Below, piece after piece: positions 38,594 to 48,089 of a stretch of 64,000 nucleotides of DNA; the stretch's first letter is position 1; each line of letters opens with the position of its first letter. The DNA comes from an uncultured Roseobacter sp. Its GTDB lineage: Bacteria > Pseudomonadota > Alphaproteobacteria > Rhodobacterales > Rhodobacteraceae. The notes beneath the pieces are model-generated. The model was not told where the DNA came from. It saw nothing but the letters and a program-made list of their open reading frames with translations, and did no database searches. Where the stretch lies: NCBI GenBank assembly GCA_947488305.1, contig CANKZM010000004.1, positions 501,501-565,500 on the forward strand, read 5' to 3'. The position numbers and the translations under genes are program-made.

Positions 38594-39274
38594 ATGCAGG
38601 TGATCCACACCATAGCTGAGCGGCGAACAACATCGGACATTGTCTTTGAGCACCTTTTTGAAGCAATCGTTTCGCTAGAGATGCTCCCAGGGTCAAAGTT
38701 GTCGGAAGCGGATATTGCCAAACAATTTGGCGTGTCGCGGCAGCCCGTGCGTGATGCTTTCAACAAATTGGAAGCGCAGGATCTGCTGTTAATCCGCCCG
38801 CAAAAGGCGACGAAAGTGCGAGGGTTTTCGATGGAGAAAATCGCCCATGCACGGTTTGTGCGCCTTGCGGTCGAACTGGAAGTTGTGCGTGTCGCTTGCC
38901 AGAATTGGCAGTCTGAGTATTCCACTGCGATTGCAGAAAATCTCAAAGCGCAAGAACAAGCGATAGATGATGAGCAGACAGAAGAATTCCACAGGCTCGA
39001 CTATGAATTTCACCGCATAATCTGCGAGTTGGGTGGGCATCGGCTTGCGTTTGAGACGATCCAGGAATGTAAGCGCAAAATCGACAGGTTGTGTGTGCTC
39101 AGCCTGGGCCGAGCCAGCGAAGCGAGCACGCTTCTGGAAGATCACAAGCTTCTGGCCACCGCGCTGGATGCCCGTGATCACGAGGCAGCATGCGGCGTTA
39201 TCAGAACTCATTTGAGCAGGCTCGATGAGACCATCGAAGAAGTGCATTTGAAACACGCCGAATACTTTGAGTGA
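38594..39274 (+). CDS. GntR family transcriptional regulator (FadR/FCD subfamily)
   Basis: TSDIVFEHLFEAIVSLEMLPGSKLSEADIAKQFGVSRQPVRDAFNKLEAQDLLLIRPQKATKV. Confidence 0.95.
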   Translation: MQVIHTIAERRTTSDIVFEHLFEAIVSLEMLPGSKLSEADIAKQFGVSRQPVRDAFNKLEAQDLLLIRPQKATKVRGFSMEKIAHARFVRLAVELEVVRVACQNWQSEYSTAIAENLKAQEQAIDDEQTEEFHRLDYEFHRIICELGGHRLAFETIQECKRKIDRLCVLSLGRASEASTLLEDHKLLATALDARDHEAACGVIRTHLSRLDETIEEVHLKHAEYFE

Positions 39275-39632
39275 ACTCATTTCCGATGCACTCAGACAGA
39301 TGAAAGACGAGACCCTATTGATGCCAGAAAGTTACCCAATCGTCCCGACCGATCCTGGGGTCACCCGGCAGGTTTTAGCGGAAAACGCCGAGCTCATGGT
39401 CGTCTCTTTTCGTTTTGAAACCGGGTCCGAAGGCCGCTTGCATCATCATCCGCATGTACAATCGACCTACGTCAAATCGGGGTCTTTTGATTTTTCGATA
39501 GCGGGGAAGACAGTCAAGCTTGGCCCAGGTGATAGCGTCATCATACCGTCAGATGCGGAACATGGATGCATTTGCCGCGAAGAGGGCGAATTGATTGATT
39601 GCTTTACACCGAGACGCGATGATTTTCTGTAG
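39267..39632 (+). CDS. Cupin domain protein (KdgF-like)
   Basis: MVVSFRFETGSEGRLHHHPHVQSTYVKSGSFDFSIAGKTVKLGPGDSVIIPSDAEHGC; overlaps end of GntR gene. Confidence 0.85.
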   Translation: MSELISDALRQMKDETLLMPESYPIVPTDPGVTRQVLAENAELMVVSFRFETGSEGRLHHHPHVQSTYVKSGSFDFSIAGKTVKLGPGDSVIIPSDAEHGCICREEGELIDCFTPRRDDFL

Positions 39633-39668
39633 TTCAACAGATCGAATCCGCTGAGCGCCGAGATCGCG

Positions 39669-41456
39669 TTATTCGACTTCGACGATGTAGCCACAACACC
39701 ACTGATGGGACATTGTATCGTCCCACCAGAACGGGCCGCTCGGGCCGCCGCGCTGGCCAGACGACCGGAAGAAGCGGGAATAGTGTTGCTGGCCCTGAAA
39801 ATTGTCGGGATTGCCTCGGGAGAAGTTATTGTAGGTCAAAGCGTCTCCGCTGGCCCAGATCCAACCGCCGCGAGGCTCGTTGCTCCGGTCGGCCTGGTAA
39901 AGCCCGATCATGGGTCCGAACCAAGCGCCTTCGGAATCCTTGAGCGTGAACCTGTCGTCTTGCATGAAAAGATCGTAGAGGAACTGGTTTTCAGCGCGCG
40001 AGTTGATTGTTACCAGATTACCGCCAGCCCTCTTGGCATCCCGCAAGGCATCGTTCCAGCTGCTGTGGCCGCGATTTAGCACGACAACATAAAGAGTGCC
40101 CTCAAAGTAACCCCACAGCAATTCGCGTGTGCCCAATTCTCGGTGGACTTTGCGCAACCGGGGTTCCAGCGCTTCGGGCAGTTCATCCGCGTCATACCGT
40201 TTGGCTTTGCCGGTCTGGAGTTTCTTCATCTCGGGTACATTCGGCAACGCGCGCAGCAATGCGGCATCGATCTGTTGCCCCGGTGGCAAACCTGCGACCA
40301 GACGCGCAGCAGCGACCGCACGACGGGTGCGCGGGCCAAAATCTCCATCGATACCCCCAACGTCCTGACCCATATACAAGAGCGCCTCTTGCAACAGTTT
40401 GCGCTGATCCCTGTCCAGCACTGCTTCGCGTTGCCCGTTGGGGTATTCAGCCTTGAGCCAGGGTTCGCGGTTCAGGCGTCGCGTGTTGATCTCCGTTTCC
40501 TCGCGGAGCTTTTCACGCTTCAACGCGGCCAGTTTCACGACCTCATGCTCTGGCTGATCTTCGTACTTTTTGATGAAAGTGTTCCAACTGTAGATCGTGT
40601 TGTTCCGGTCCGCTCTCGCGAAATCGGCAATGATGGATGTGTTAGCGGCTGACGATGCGGGTGCCGCAGCGACGGGTACCGGTTCAACTTTTTTGGGTGG
40701 CGTCAGGTAGATGTCCTGCCCGGGAAGGGAGCCGTAGATAAAGGGCTCCTGATATCCGCCGGTAGCCGCAAACACCGTGTCGCGCACCTTGCGGAACATC
40801 TTCCCCAGTTCAAGGCCAGGTTCCTCGATATGTTTGAGCAAAGCTTTGGCGTAGGGGCTGTTGCGTCCATCCCCATCAAGCGCAAGCGTACCGCCTCGTG
40901 CAGCATACCCGACAACAACGCCACTTGGGTCAATGCGCCCCAATCCGCGCCCGATAGATCGGGTGGCGCTGCTGACGGCCATATCGGACAGGAAAGGGTT
41001 GTTTCGGCATGCGTCCACCAGAACGATCTTCAATCCTTTGGCGGAGGACAGGGCGTTCACAACAGCATCAAGGCGGATTGCCTCAAATTCGACATCGGTG
41101 TCCCGTTTCAACTCGGCATTCACGGGGATCAGGTAATTTGTGTTCTCGATCTCCACCCCGTGTCCTGCGAAGTAGACCACCGCGACATCTGCGTTTTCCG
41201 CAGTCTGTGCAAAATCCCGCAACGCCAACCGCATTTTGCGGTAGTCCATATCGACGCCCATGGTCACATCAAAACCAAGACGCTCGAACGAGGCGGCCAA
41301 ATCTTCCGCATCATTGGAGGGGTTGGTGAGGTTAGATACGAATTCGTAGTCGGAGTTGCCGACGACAAGCGCCACGCGCTTTTGTGAAGCTTGCGAAGCG
41401 GTCGCGCTCAAGCAGGTGAAAAAGAATATAAAAATCAGACGTATAAACAAAATCAA
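39669..41456 (-). CDS. Secreted caspase-family (C14) protein with PG-binding-like and C-terminal C-type-lectin-like domains
   Basis: Signal peptide; VVYFAGHGVEIENTNYLIPVN (His) and IVLVDACRNNPF (Cys); DQRKLLQEALLYMGQDVGGIDGDFGPRTRRAVAAAR; SSWNDALRDAKRAGGNLVTINSRAENQFLYDLF...WCCGYIVEVE. Confidence 0.88.
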   Translation of the reverse strand: MILFIRLIFIFFFTCLSATASQASQKRVALVVGNSDYEFVSNLTNPSNDAEDLAASFERLGFDVTMGVDMDYRKMRLALRDFAQTAENADVAVVYFAGHGVEIENTNYLIPVNAELKRDTDVEFEAIRLDAVVNALSSAKGLKIVLVDACRNNPFLSDMAVSSATRSIGRGLGRIDPSGVVVGYAARGGTLALDGDGRNSPYAKALLKHIEEPGLELGKMFRKVRDTVFAATGGYQEPFIYGSLPGQDIYLTPPKKVEPVPVAAAPASSAANTSIIADFARADRNNTIYSWNTFIKKYEDQPEHEVVKLAALKREKLREETEINTRRLNREPWLKAEYPNGQREAVLDRDQRKLLQEALLYMGQDVGGIDGDFGPRTRRAVAAARLVAGLPPGQQIDAALLRALPNVPEMKKLQTGKAKRYDADELPEALEPRLRKVHRELGTRELLWGYFEGTLYVVVLNRGHSSWNDALRDAKRAGGNLVTINSRAENQFLYDLFMQDDRFTLKDSEGAWFGPMIGLYQADRSNEPRGGWIWASGDALTYNNFSRGNPDNFQGQQHYSRFFRSSGQRGGPSGPFWWDDTMSHQWCCGYIVEVE

Positions 41457-41486
41457 GCGACTCCGGCGGAAATGTCCTGAGTGGCC

Positions 41487-42182
41487 TTATTGTTGCGCAT
41501 CAAGGATTTTTGTCAAATCCAATCCCGTGCTTTGCGAAAGGGACCGCAGCCCACCTACGTCATTCAGCTCTAGTTGGCCCGAGAAGCCAACGTCAAAAAG
41601 CATTGCCAGCGCGTCGTACCAGTAGCCAACGGCAGCAGCGTCCCGGGCGGATTGAGGCAGCTTTTCGGGGACGCGATATTCTATGTACCCGCGGGAGGAT
41701 GATGCCTCCGATGTACCGTGCCGTACTTCCCAGGCGTAAAGCTTGTCGGGCAACAATTGGACCTTCGAGCGTTCCAGGTTCAGCCCGTGATAACCGGCTG
41801 GGAATCGCCCGTCGATCGTGGCAACAAAACCCCGGGCCAATCCGACCTGTGGACTGATGGCTACGGTGACAGGTCCGTCGACGGGTTCCGCAAAATACCA
41901 GATCATCAAAGGCTTTCCGGTTGCAGTCAGCCCGCCTCCCGGTGGGGCCAGCAGTATGGTCTTTGTATTTGAGATATCGACGTCGCGCGTCCCGGCGCCC
42001 AGTCTGTCTGCTGGTGCACCAGATGCGGGTGGGATGAATACCAAATCATCGGATTGCTTGTCTGGCGCCTGTTCGTCACTGGCCAGCACACCAGTGGCGC
42101 AAAGCGATGCCACCAACACGATTGCGCATACCCAAAAGGCAATCGCTTGTAGTTTTTTTATGTCAAAGGGTCTGTCACTCAA
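41487..42182 (-). CDS. DUF928 family protein
   Basis: Signal/TM N-terminus; LVFIPPASGAPADRLGAGTRDV...WYFAEPVDGPV...WYDALAMLFD. Confidence 0.75.
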   Translation of the reverse strand: MSDRPFDIKKLQAIAFWVCAIVLVASLCATGVLASDEQAPDKQSDDLVFIPPASGAPADRLGAGTRDVDISNTKTILLAPPGGGLTATGKPLMIWYFAEPVDGPVTVAISPQVGLARGFVATIDGRFPAGYHGLNLERSKVQLLPDKLYAWEVRHGTSEASSSRGYIEYRVPEKLPQSARDAAAVGYWYDALAMLFDVGFSGQLELNDVGGLRSLSQSTGLDLTKILDAQQ

Positions 42183-44089
42183 TCGACTGCCCTCATCTGA
42201 AAAATCTCAATACGTGTTGATCCGTCGTCATGGAGCAAAGTGCCGACAGGCTCGGCGCTGACGCTTTGTCCGCTGCGGGTCAGCGTAGCACCTGACATGC
42301 ATATCAAAGCGTCGTCAGACTGTCGATCTTGCAGGATTTTGCCATAGGCTTCGATGCGGGCTGCCATGTTCACCGTGTCTCCGACAAGGTTGTATTGCAT
42401 TGTCCCCCGATTGCCGAGCACTCCTCCGTAGACAGTGCCGCTGTGCAGACCGATGCGGACCTTGTAGGCGGGCTCCTCTCCCGTTTCGGCGTTCAGTGCG
42501 GTCACTTGCTGTCCAAGGGCCCAGGCGCATCGGCAGGCCGCAAGGGCATCTGCGCAGATCTCATCCGGAGTGTTCCGCTGTAACGGCGCTCCGAACGCGA
42601 TCAGCAGGCCGTCACCGGTGAATTTTTCGATGAACCCACCGTGCGCGCGCGCGACATCGCTCAACGCATCTAGCGCGCGACTCATCCAACCGACAAAGCG
42701 CGCGGGATCGGTTTTCCCGCCGATGGCGGTTGACCCTGCGATGTCGAGGAACAGGATCGTGGCCTCCAAATGTTGTGGTCTTGGTTTGCCGCCAGACATG
42801 AAAAGCGCGCGATTTTGCCAAATCTGCGCGGCGAGGTCGGGGGAAAGATGATCCGAAAAAAGTGTCGCCATTATCTTGCGCTGACGCCTCGCTAAAATGG
42901 CGAGCGGTCCAAAGCTGAACAAAAATCCCAAGGCTAACGCGAGCAACGTTGGCACCATGGGCAGCCACAGCCCCCGGTTCAGCAAATGGTTCATCCCGCC
43001 CGCCATAATCAGGAGCAATGACGGGACCACAACGAGAAGAGCCATGCCGGACCGCGTGATCCGCCCCAATACCGCACCAAAGCCTGCCGCCAAAAGTATT
43101 AGCAGGTATTGTGCGGTTTTGGGGATGTCCCGCAAAAGCCTTTCACGACCGCTGGCAACATCCAACAGGGATTGCACCGCGCTGGCGTGGATTTGTGATC
43201 CGAAAGTGAATCTTGGGCCAATCCGGTTGTTCAGCGGGGTCAGGAAGTAGTCTTTGATAGATTCGCTATTTAAGCCAACAATCACAACCTTGCCCTTTAG
43301 GTCGTCCGTTGGCCCTGATTGCAAAATCTCTCGTGCCGCAAATGTCTGAGCGACTGGGAGCGCGTGGCCAAAAGCCAGCGGCACCTGGTATCCTGCGGCA
43401 TCGACCCGGGTATACCCGCCGAAACCGGAACCAATAGGCGGCAGCGGGTTGGCGCCCAGCATCATGACCGTTGGGTCATCCGGCGCTGGAGTGATCCCTT
43501 CCAGCCCAAGTTTCTGCATGACGAGTTTCAGGGCAAAGGACAAATGCACCCCATCGCGGTCGCTGACTAGCAACAGTGCTCGCCGAACCACGCCGTCCCG
43601 ATCAATGGGAATGTCAGAAAAGCCAAAGTTTCCGGTCGCCCGTACGGCCTCCGGTGGGTTGACGGTAAGCCCGCCCTCTGGGCCAAGTTTCGAAATTGCG
43701 ATTGCACTGGTTTCATCGAACGCCTTAGTGAGGGCGTCTGCACCGATACCGACAGAGCTGTCTCGGTAGATGTCCAACCCAATCGCGGCGGGGTCCGACC
43801 TATCGATTGCGAGCAGTATTTCCGCAATCTTTGCATCAGGAAGCGGCCACCCCCAAGTGGCGAGGTCCTGTTCCTCAACGGTGACCAGAACGACATCCGG
43901 CGCTGGTTCCACCAAGGCGACACGCGACGTAACCTTGTCATGGTGTATGAGTTCGAACCGCTCCAGTCCGCCGGTAAGCCGAAGTGCAGAAACGAGGCAA
44001 AAAGCGAGACAAGCGGCAAGGGCAATCAGGAACGCATTCCGCCTTGGATTTGATAACACTGCATCCATTTGCGCTCTCTTGCCCGGCAT
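42179..44089 (-). CDS. CHASE2-domain class III adenylate/guanylate cyclase
   Basis: CHASE2 N-terminus (FELIHHDKVTSRVALVEPAPDVVLVTVEEQDLATWGWPLPDAKIAEILLAIDRSDPAAIGLDIYRD), C-terminal TM helices, cyclase domain ILFLDIAGST...FIEKFTGDGLLIAFG...YNLVGDTVNMAARIE. Confidence 0.95.
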   Translation of the reverse strand: MPGKRAQMDAVLSNPRRNAFLIALAACLAFCLVSALRLTGGLERFELIHHDKVTSRVALVEPAPDVVLVTVEEQDLATWGWPLPDAKIAEILLAIDRSDPAAIGLDIYRDSSVGIGADALTKAFDETSAIAISKLGPEGGLTVNPPEAVRATGNFGFSDIPIDRDGVVRRALLLVSDRDGVHLSFALKLVMQKLGLEGITPAPDDPTVMMLGANPLPPIGSGFGGYTRVDAAGYQVPLAFGHALPVAQTFAAREILQSGPTDDLKGKVVIVGLNSESIKDYFLTPLNNRIGPRFTFGSQIHASAVQSLLDVASGRERLLRDIPKTAQYLLILLAAGFGAVLGRITRSGMALLVVVPSLLLIMAGGMNHLLNRGLWLPMVPTLLALALGFLFSFGPLAILARRQRKIMATLFSDHLSPDLAAQIWQNRALFMSGGKPRPQHLEATILFLDIAGSTAIGGKTDPARFVGWMSRALDALSDVARAHGGFIEKFTGDGLLIAFGAPLQRNTPDEICADALAACRCAWALGQQVTALNAETGEEPAYKVRIGLHSGTVYGGVLGNRGTMQYNLVGDTVNMAARIEAYGKILQDRQSDDALICMSGATLTRSGQSVSAEPVGTLLHDDGSTRIEIFQMRAVD

Positions 44090-44343
44090 GCCTGCAATAA
44101 AACTAACGACATTTCAGTATTTTGTCCTCATCTGAATCTGTTCGTCGGTTGGCGCTTGACAGAATGGGTCTACGAGCGGCTAGACTTTGAAAGAATCTGG
44201 GGTACTGCATTTTGAAACAGTCTCTTCTCCTTTGCATGTCGTTGCTGCGCCGGGCTACTGGGTGTGATCTGGTGGTGAGTTAGGCCCTTTCGCGCCGTCT
44301 CACCCGCCTTTGCGGATCTCCCTAACATTCTCAGAGTCTCATT

Positions 44344-46443
44344 ATGGAAAACGAAGACCAGTTGCGTCTGGCCATCGATATTGGTGGTACTTTCACCGAT
44401 GCCGTATTGATGGGGGCGACCGGCCAGACACTTGCCACGACCAAGGTGCCGACAACGCCTGACACGCCAGCACACGGCGCAATTTCGGGCGCAGAACAGG
44501 TCTTGCGGCAAGCTGGGGCCGAGTGGGGTAATATCACCTCCTTCATTCACGGGACGACACTGGCGACAAATGCTCTGATCGAGCGGCGCGGCGCGCGGGT
44601 TGCGACGATTACCAACGACGGCTTCAGGGATATTCTGGAGATTGCTTATGAAAGGCGGCACAGCCAATACGATATTGATATTGAGAAGCCTGACCTGATT
44701 GTGCCGCGTCATCTGGCCTTTACGATATCAGGCAGGATTGATGCAAAAGGGTCTGAACGTACCCCTCTCGCAGAAGCCGAAGTGGCTGATATAGCGCGTA
44801 AACTACGGGAGGAAAAGGTTGAGGCGGTGGCCGTTTGCCTGCTACACGCTTACGCCAACCCTGCACACGAATCCCGTCTGCGGTCCCTGCTGCAATCCGA
44901 AATGCCGGGACTTGTCATTTCGCTCAGCCATGAGGTCAGCCCCGAGGCGCGGGAATTTGATCGTCTCTGCACAACGATCGCAAATTCTTACATCCAGCCG
45001 CTCATGGCAGGCTATCTTGCCGATATCCGGACAGAATTCTGCGAACGCGGGCTGCGTTGCCCAATCCTCATGATGACAGCGAGTGGGGGAATGACCACGC
45101 TTGAGACCGCCGCCCATCTGCCGATCCGATTGGTCGAATCCGGTCCGGCGGGCGGCGCTATTCTTGCAGCACGCATCGCAGCGCAGGTAGGAGCCGAGCA
45201 AGTCCTGTCGTTCGACATGGGCGGCACCACGGCCAAGCTTTGTCTGATCGACGATTTCCGTCCTCAGTCAGCGCGTAAGTTTGAAATCGCCCGTGCGGAG
45301 CGGTTTACCAAGGGATCAGGCATGCCGGTACGTATCCCGGTCACCGAGATGATCGAAATTGGCGCGGGAGGTGGCTCCATCGCCGCGTTGGACACCCTTG
45401 GCCGGGTAACCGTTGGGCCGCAAAGCGCGGGCGCTGAACCCGGACCTGCCGGTTTTGGGAAAGGGGGGACGGATGCAACCGTAACGGACGCGGATATCCT
45501 ACAGGGCTACATCCTGCCCGAACGGTTCGCCGAGGGCCGGTTGCGTATCATCCCAGCCGCCTCAGAACAGGCGATGCAGGAGGGCATTGGCACTGGTTTG
45601 GGAACGGATGCCGGGTCCGCAGCAAGTGCTGTCAGTGAAATCGTGGACGAAGCAATGGCCGCCGCCGGCCGCATGCATGCGGTGGAATCCGGCAAGGATC
45701 TAAGCACTCGGGTCATGATCGCATTTGGCGGCAATGGCCCGCTGCACGCGACGCGGGTCGCCCGGCGCGCGGGTGTCGAGCGTATCATGATCCCGCCAAA
45801 TCCCGGCGTTGGGTCAGCGGTAGGTTTCCTCTTTGCGCCCGTGTCATTCGAGATCATCCGGTCTCACTACGTCACATTGGATGATCTTGATGCCGAAGCG
45901 CTGGCACGTCTTTTCGAGAACATGCAGCATGAGGCTGAAAGCGTGGTTCGTTCGGGGGCACGGGACGTGCCGCTCACCTCAAGGCGCGTTGGCTTCATGC
46001 GCTATAAAGGGCAGGGGCATGAGATCGAGATTAACCTTGGCGATGGCCCCTTGGATCAATTGGATGTGGGTGTTCTGGAGGCGGCCTTTGCAATGGAATA
46101 CAGCCGCCAATTCGGGCGTGTGGTGCCAGGTATGACGGTGGAAGTGCTCAACTGGGGTCTGGTCGTGGCCACAGAAACTTCGCGGCCCAAACCACAAGCG
46201 CGGAAACCGCAACGCAACCTGCGGCGCGCGGAAGAAAAGCGCGAGCTTTGGTGTAACGTCACGCGAAATTGGCGGCAGGCAGGGGTGTTTGAGCGTGCAG
46301 CACTTGCGCCGGGCGACAGCCTGGTTGGACCGGCCCTGATCGTCGAGCCTCAAACAACCACATTCGTGAGTGCCGACTTTTGCGCCGAAGTCGATGACGC
46401 TGGAAATATCTGGCTGATACAGGAAACGGAGACTGACCCATGA
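44344..46443 (+). CDS. Hydantoinase/5-oxoprolinase subunit A (HyuA-type)
   Basis: RLAIDIGGTFTDAVLM; HGTTLATNALIERRGARVA; SFDMGGTTAKLCLI. Confidence 0.96.
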   Translation: MENEDQLRLAIDIGGTFTDAVLMGATGQTLATTKVPTTPDTPAHGAISGAEQVLRQAGAEWGNITSFIHGTTLATNALIERRGARVATITNDGFRDILEIAYERRHSQYDIDIEKPDLIVPRHLAFTISGRIDAKGSERTPLAEAEVADIARKLREEKVEAVAVCLLHAYANPAHESRLRSLLQSEMPGLVISLSHEVSPEAREFDRLCTTIANSYIQPLMAGYLADIRTEFCERGLRCPILMMTASGGMTTLETAAHLPIRLVESGPAGGAILAARIAAQVGAEQVLSFDMGGTTAKLCLIDDFRPQSARKFEIARAERFTKGSGMPVRIPVTEMIEIGAGGGSIAALDTLGRVTVGPQSAGAEPGPAGFGKGGTDATVTDADILQGYILPERFAEGRLRIIPAASEQAMQEGIGTGLGTDAGSAASAVSEIVDEAMAAAGRMHAVESGKDLSTRVMIAFGGNGPLHATRVARRAGVERIMIPPNPGVGSAVGFLFAPVSFEIIRSHYVTLDDLDAEALARLFENMQHEAESVVRSGARDVPLTSRRVGFMRYKGQGHEIEINLGDGPLDQLDVGVLEAAFAMEYSRQFGRVVPGMTVEVLNWGLVVATETSRPKPQARKPQRNLRRAEEKRELWCNVTRNWRQAGVFERAALAPGDSLVGPALIVEPQTTTFVSADFCAEVDDAGNIWLIQETETDP

Positions 46444-48089
46444 CCCAATCGCAAACCGAACTGCAAGTCATGTGGAACAGGTTGCTGGCCGTGGTCGAGG
46501 AGCAGGGCCAAGCCCTGATCCGCGCCGCGTTCAGCCCCATCGTCCGGGAATGCGGAGATATATCGGCGGGCATCTTTGATGCTGAAGGGCGGATGCTTGC
46601 ACAAGCCGTGACCGGGACCCCAGGGCACATCAATACCATGGCCGAGGCCGTCAAAACGCTGCGGTCACACTTTGCCGATACGAATATGGCACCCGGTGAC
46701 ATATACATGACAAACGATCCATGGATTGCGTCTGGTCACTTGAATGATTTCCTCTTGTTGATGCCGGTTTTTGTGGGCGGGAATGTTATTGGTTACACCT
46801 CCTGCACCTCGCACCTTGTCGACCTGGGTGGCCTTGGCATGGGGCCTGAAGGGTCCGACATCTTTGATGAGGGGTTGTTGATCCCACCGTGCAAGCTGGT
46901 CAGCGCGGGTACGGTCAATGCATTGCTGATGGACATCATCAAGGCCAACTCTCGCGAACCCATTGCGAATGAGGGCGATGTCTATGCGCTGATTGCGTGC
47001 TGCGAAGCCGGTGCCACGCGTCTGGAGCAGATGATGGCAGAATTCGGCATCAATACGCTTGATGCGCTTTCAGACTACATCATCGGGACATCACGCCGTG
47101 CCACTGAAAAAGCAATTTCTGAGCTTTCACTTGGTACATGGAACAGCCAGTTGATCTGTGATGGGTACGATGCGGATGTTACCCTTTGCGCTGAACTGAC
47201 CGTCGGCAAGGATTGCCTCGTGGTTGATTTCAAAGGGACAGACGCCTGCGTCGAAAAAGGCATCAACGTCCCACTGAATTACGCCACGGCTTACGCGGTC
47301 TTTGCGCTCCGCTGTCTGATTGGCCCGGAGATCCCCAACAATGCGGGCTCGCTCGCCCCGTTTCAGGTCAAGGCGCCGAAGGGCTGCATCCTCAATGCGC
47401 AACCGCCGTCGCCCGTGGCCATGAGGCACACTTTGGGGCAGATGATGCCAGACCTGGTCTACGGTTGTCTGGCGCAGGCGTTGCCGACCCGGGTCCCGGC
47501 AGAGGGGGCGTCCTGCATGTATGATTTGCCTTTGCGGCATCTGCCCGAGGCCGCAGACGATGACGGGAGCCATTTTGCGCTGGAACTGGTTTTCAATGGG
47601 GGCACTGGCGCGCGTCCTCAGCGTGACGGTTTGTCGGCGACCGCCTTCCCCAGCGGCGTTTGGGGTAGCCAGATCGAGACAACCGAAGCCGTGGCACCGG
47701 TTCTATTTCGAAGGCGTGAATTGCGCAGGGACTCAGGCGGTGCAGGTGCGCAGCGAGGAGGCTTGGGTCAACACATCGAGGTTTGTCCAGCCGAGGATGA
47801 GGGCTTCATGCTTTTTCTGTCGGTCGAGCGCGTCAATAACCCTGCGCGGGGGCGGGAAGGCGGCGGCGATGGCGCTGCCGGGCGTATCCGCATCGGGATG
47901 CATGGCGATGATTTGCCGGGCAAAGGAGTCTTTCGCGTCGAAGCAGTTGAGACACTGATTTTTGAAACCCCCGGAGGCGGTGGCTTCGGCCCACCCAAGG
48001 CGCGTAAACAAGACGCCGTGGCACGGGATTTACAAGCCGGTTTCATAAGTGCCGAAGCCGCGCGCGTCATCTATGGAAAGACCTCATGA
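46440..48089 (+). CDS. Hydantoinase/5-oxoprolinase subunit B (HyuB-type)
   Basis: VVEEQGQALIRAAFSPIVRECGDISAGIFDAEGRMLAQAVTGTPGHINTMAEAV; FETPGGGGFGPP; ATGA overlap. Confidence 0.96.
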   Translation: MTQSQTELQVMWNRLLAVVEEQGQALIRAAFSPIVRECGDISAGIFDAEGRMLAQAVTGTPGHINTMAEAVKTLRSHFADTNMAPGDIYMTNDPWIASGHLNDFLLLMPVFVGGNVIGYTSCTSHLVDLGGLGMGPEGSDIFDEGLLIPPCKLVSAGTVNALLMDIIKANSREPIANEGDVYALIACCEAGATRLEQMMAEFGINTLDALSDYIIGTSRRATEKAISELSLGTWNSQLICDGYDADVTLCAELTVGKDCLVVDFKGTDACVEKGINVPLNYATAYAVFALRCLIGPEIPNNAGSLAPFQVKAPKGCILNAQPPSPVAMRHTLGQMMPDLVYGCLAQALPTRVPAEGASCMYDLPLRHLPEAADDDGSHFALELVFNGGTGARPQRDGLSATAFPSGVWGSQIETTEAVAPVLFRRRELRRDSGGAGAQRGGLGQHIEVCPAEDEGFMLFLSVERVNNPARGREGGGDGAAGRIRIGMHGDDLPGKGVFRVEAVETLIFETPGGGGFGPPKARKQDAVARDLQAGFISAEAARVIYGKTS

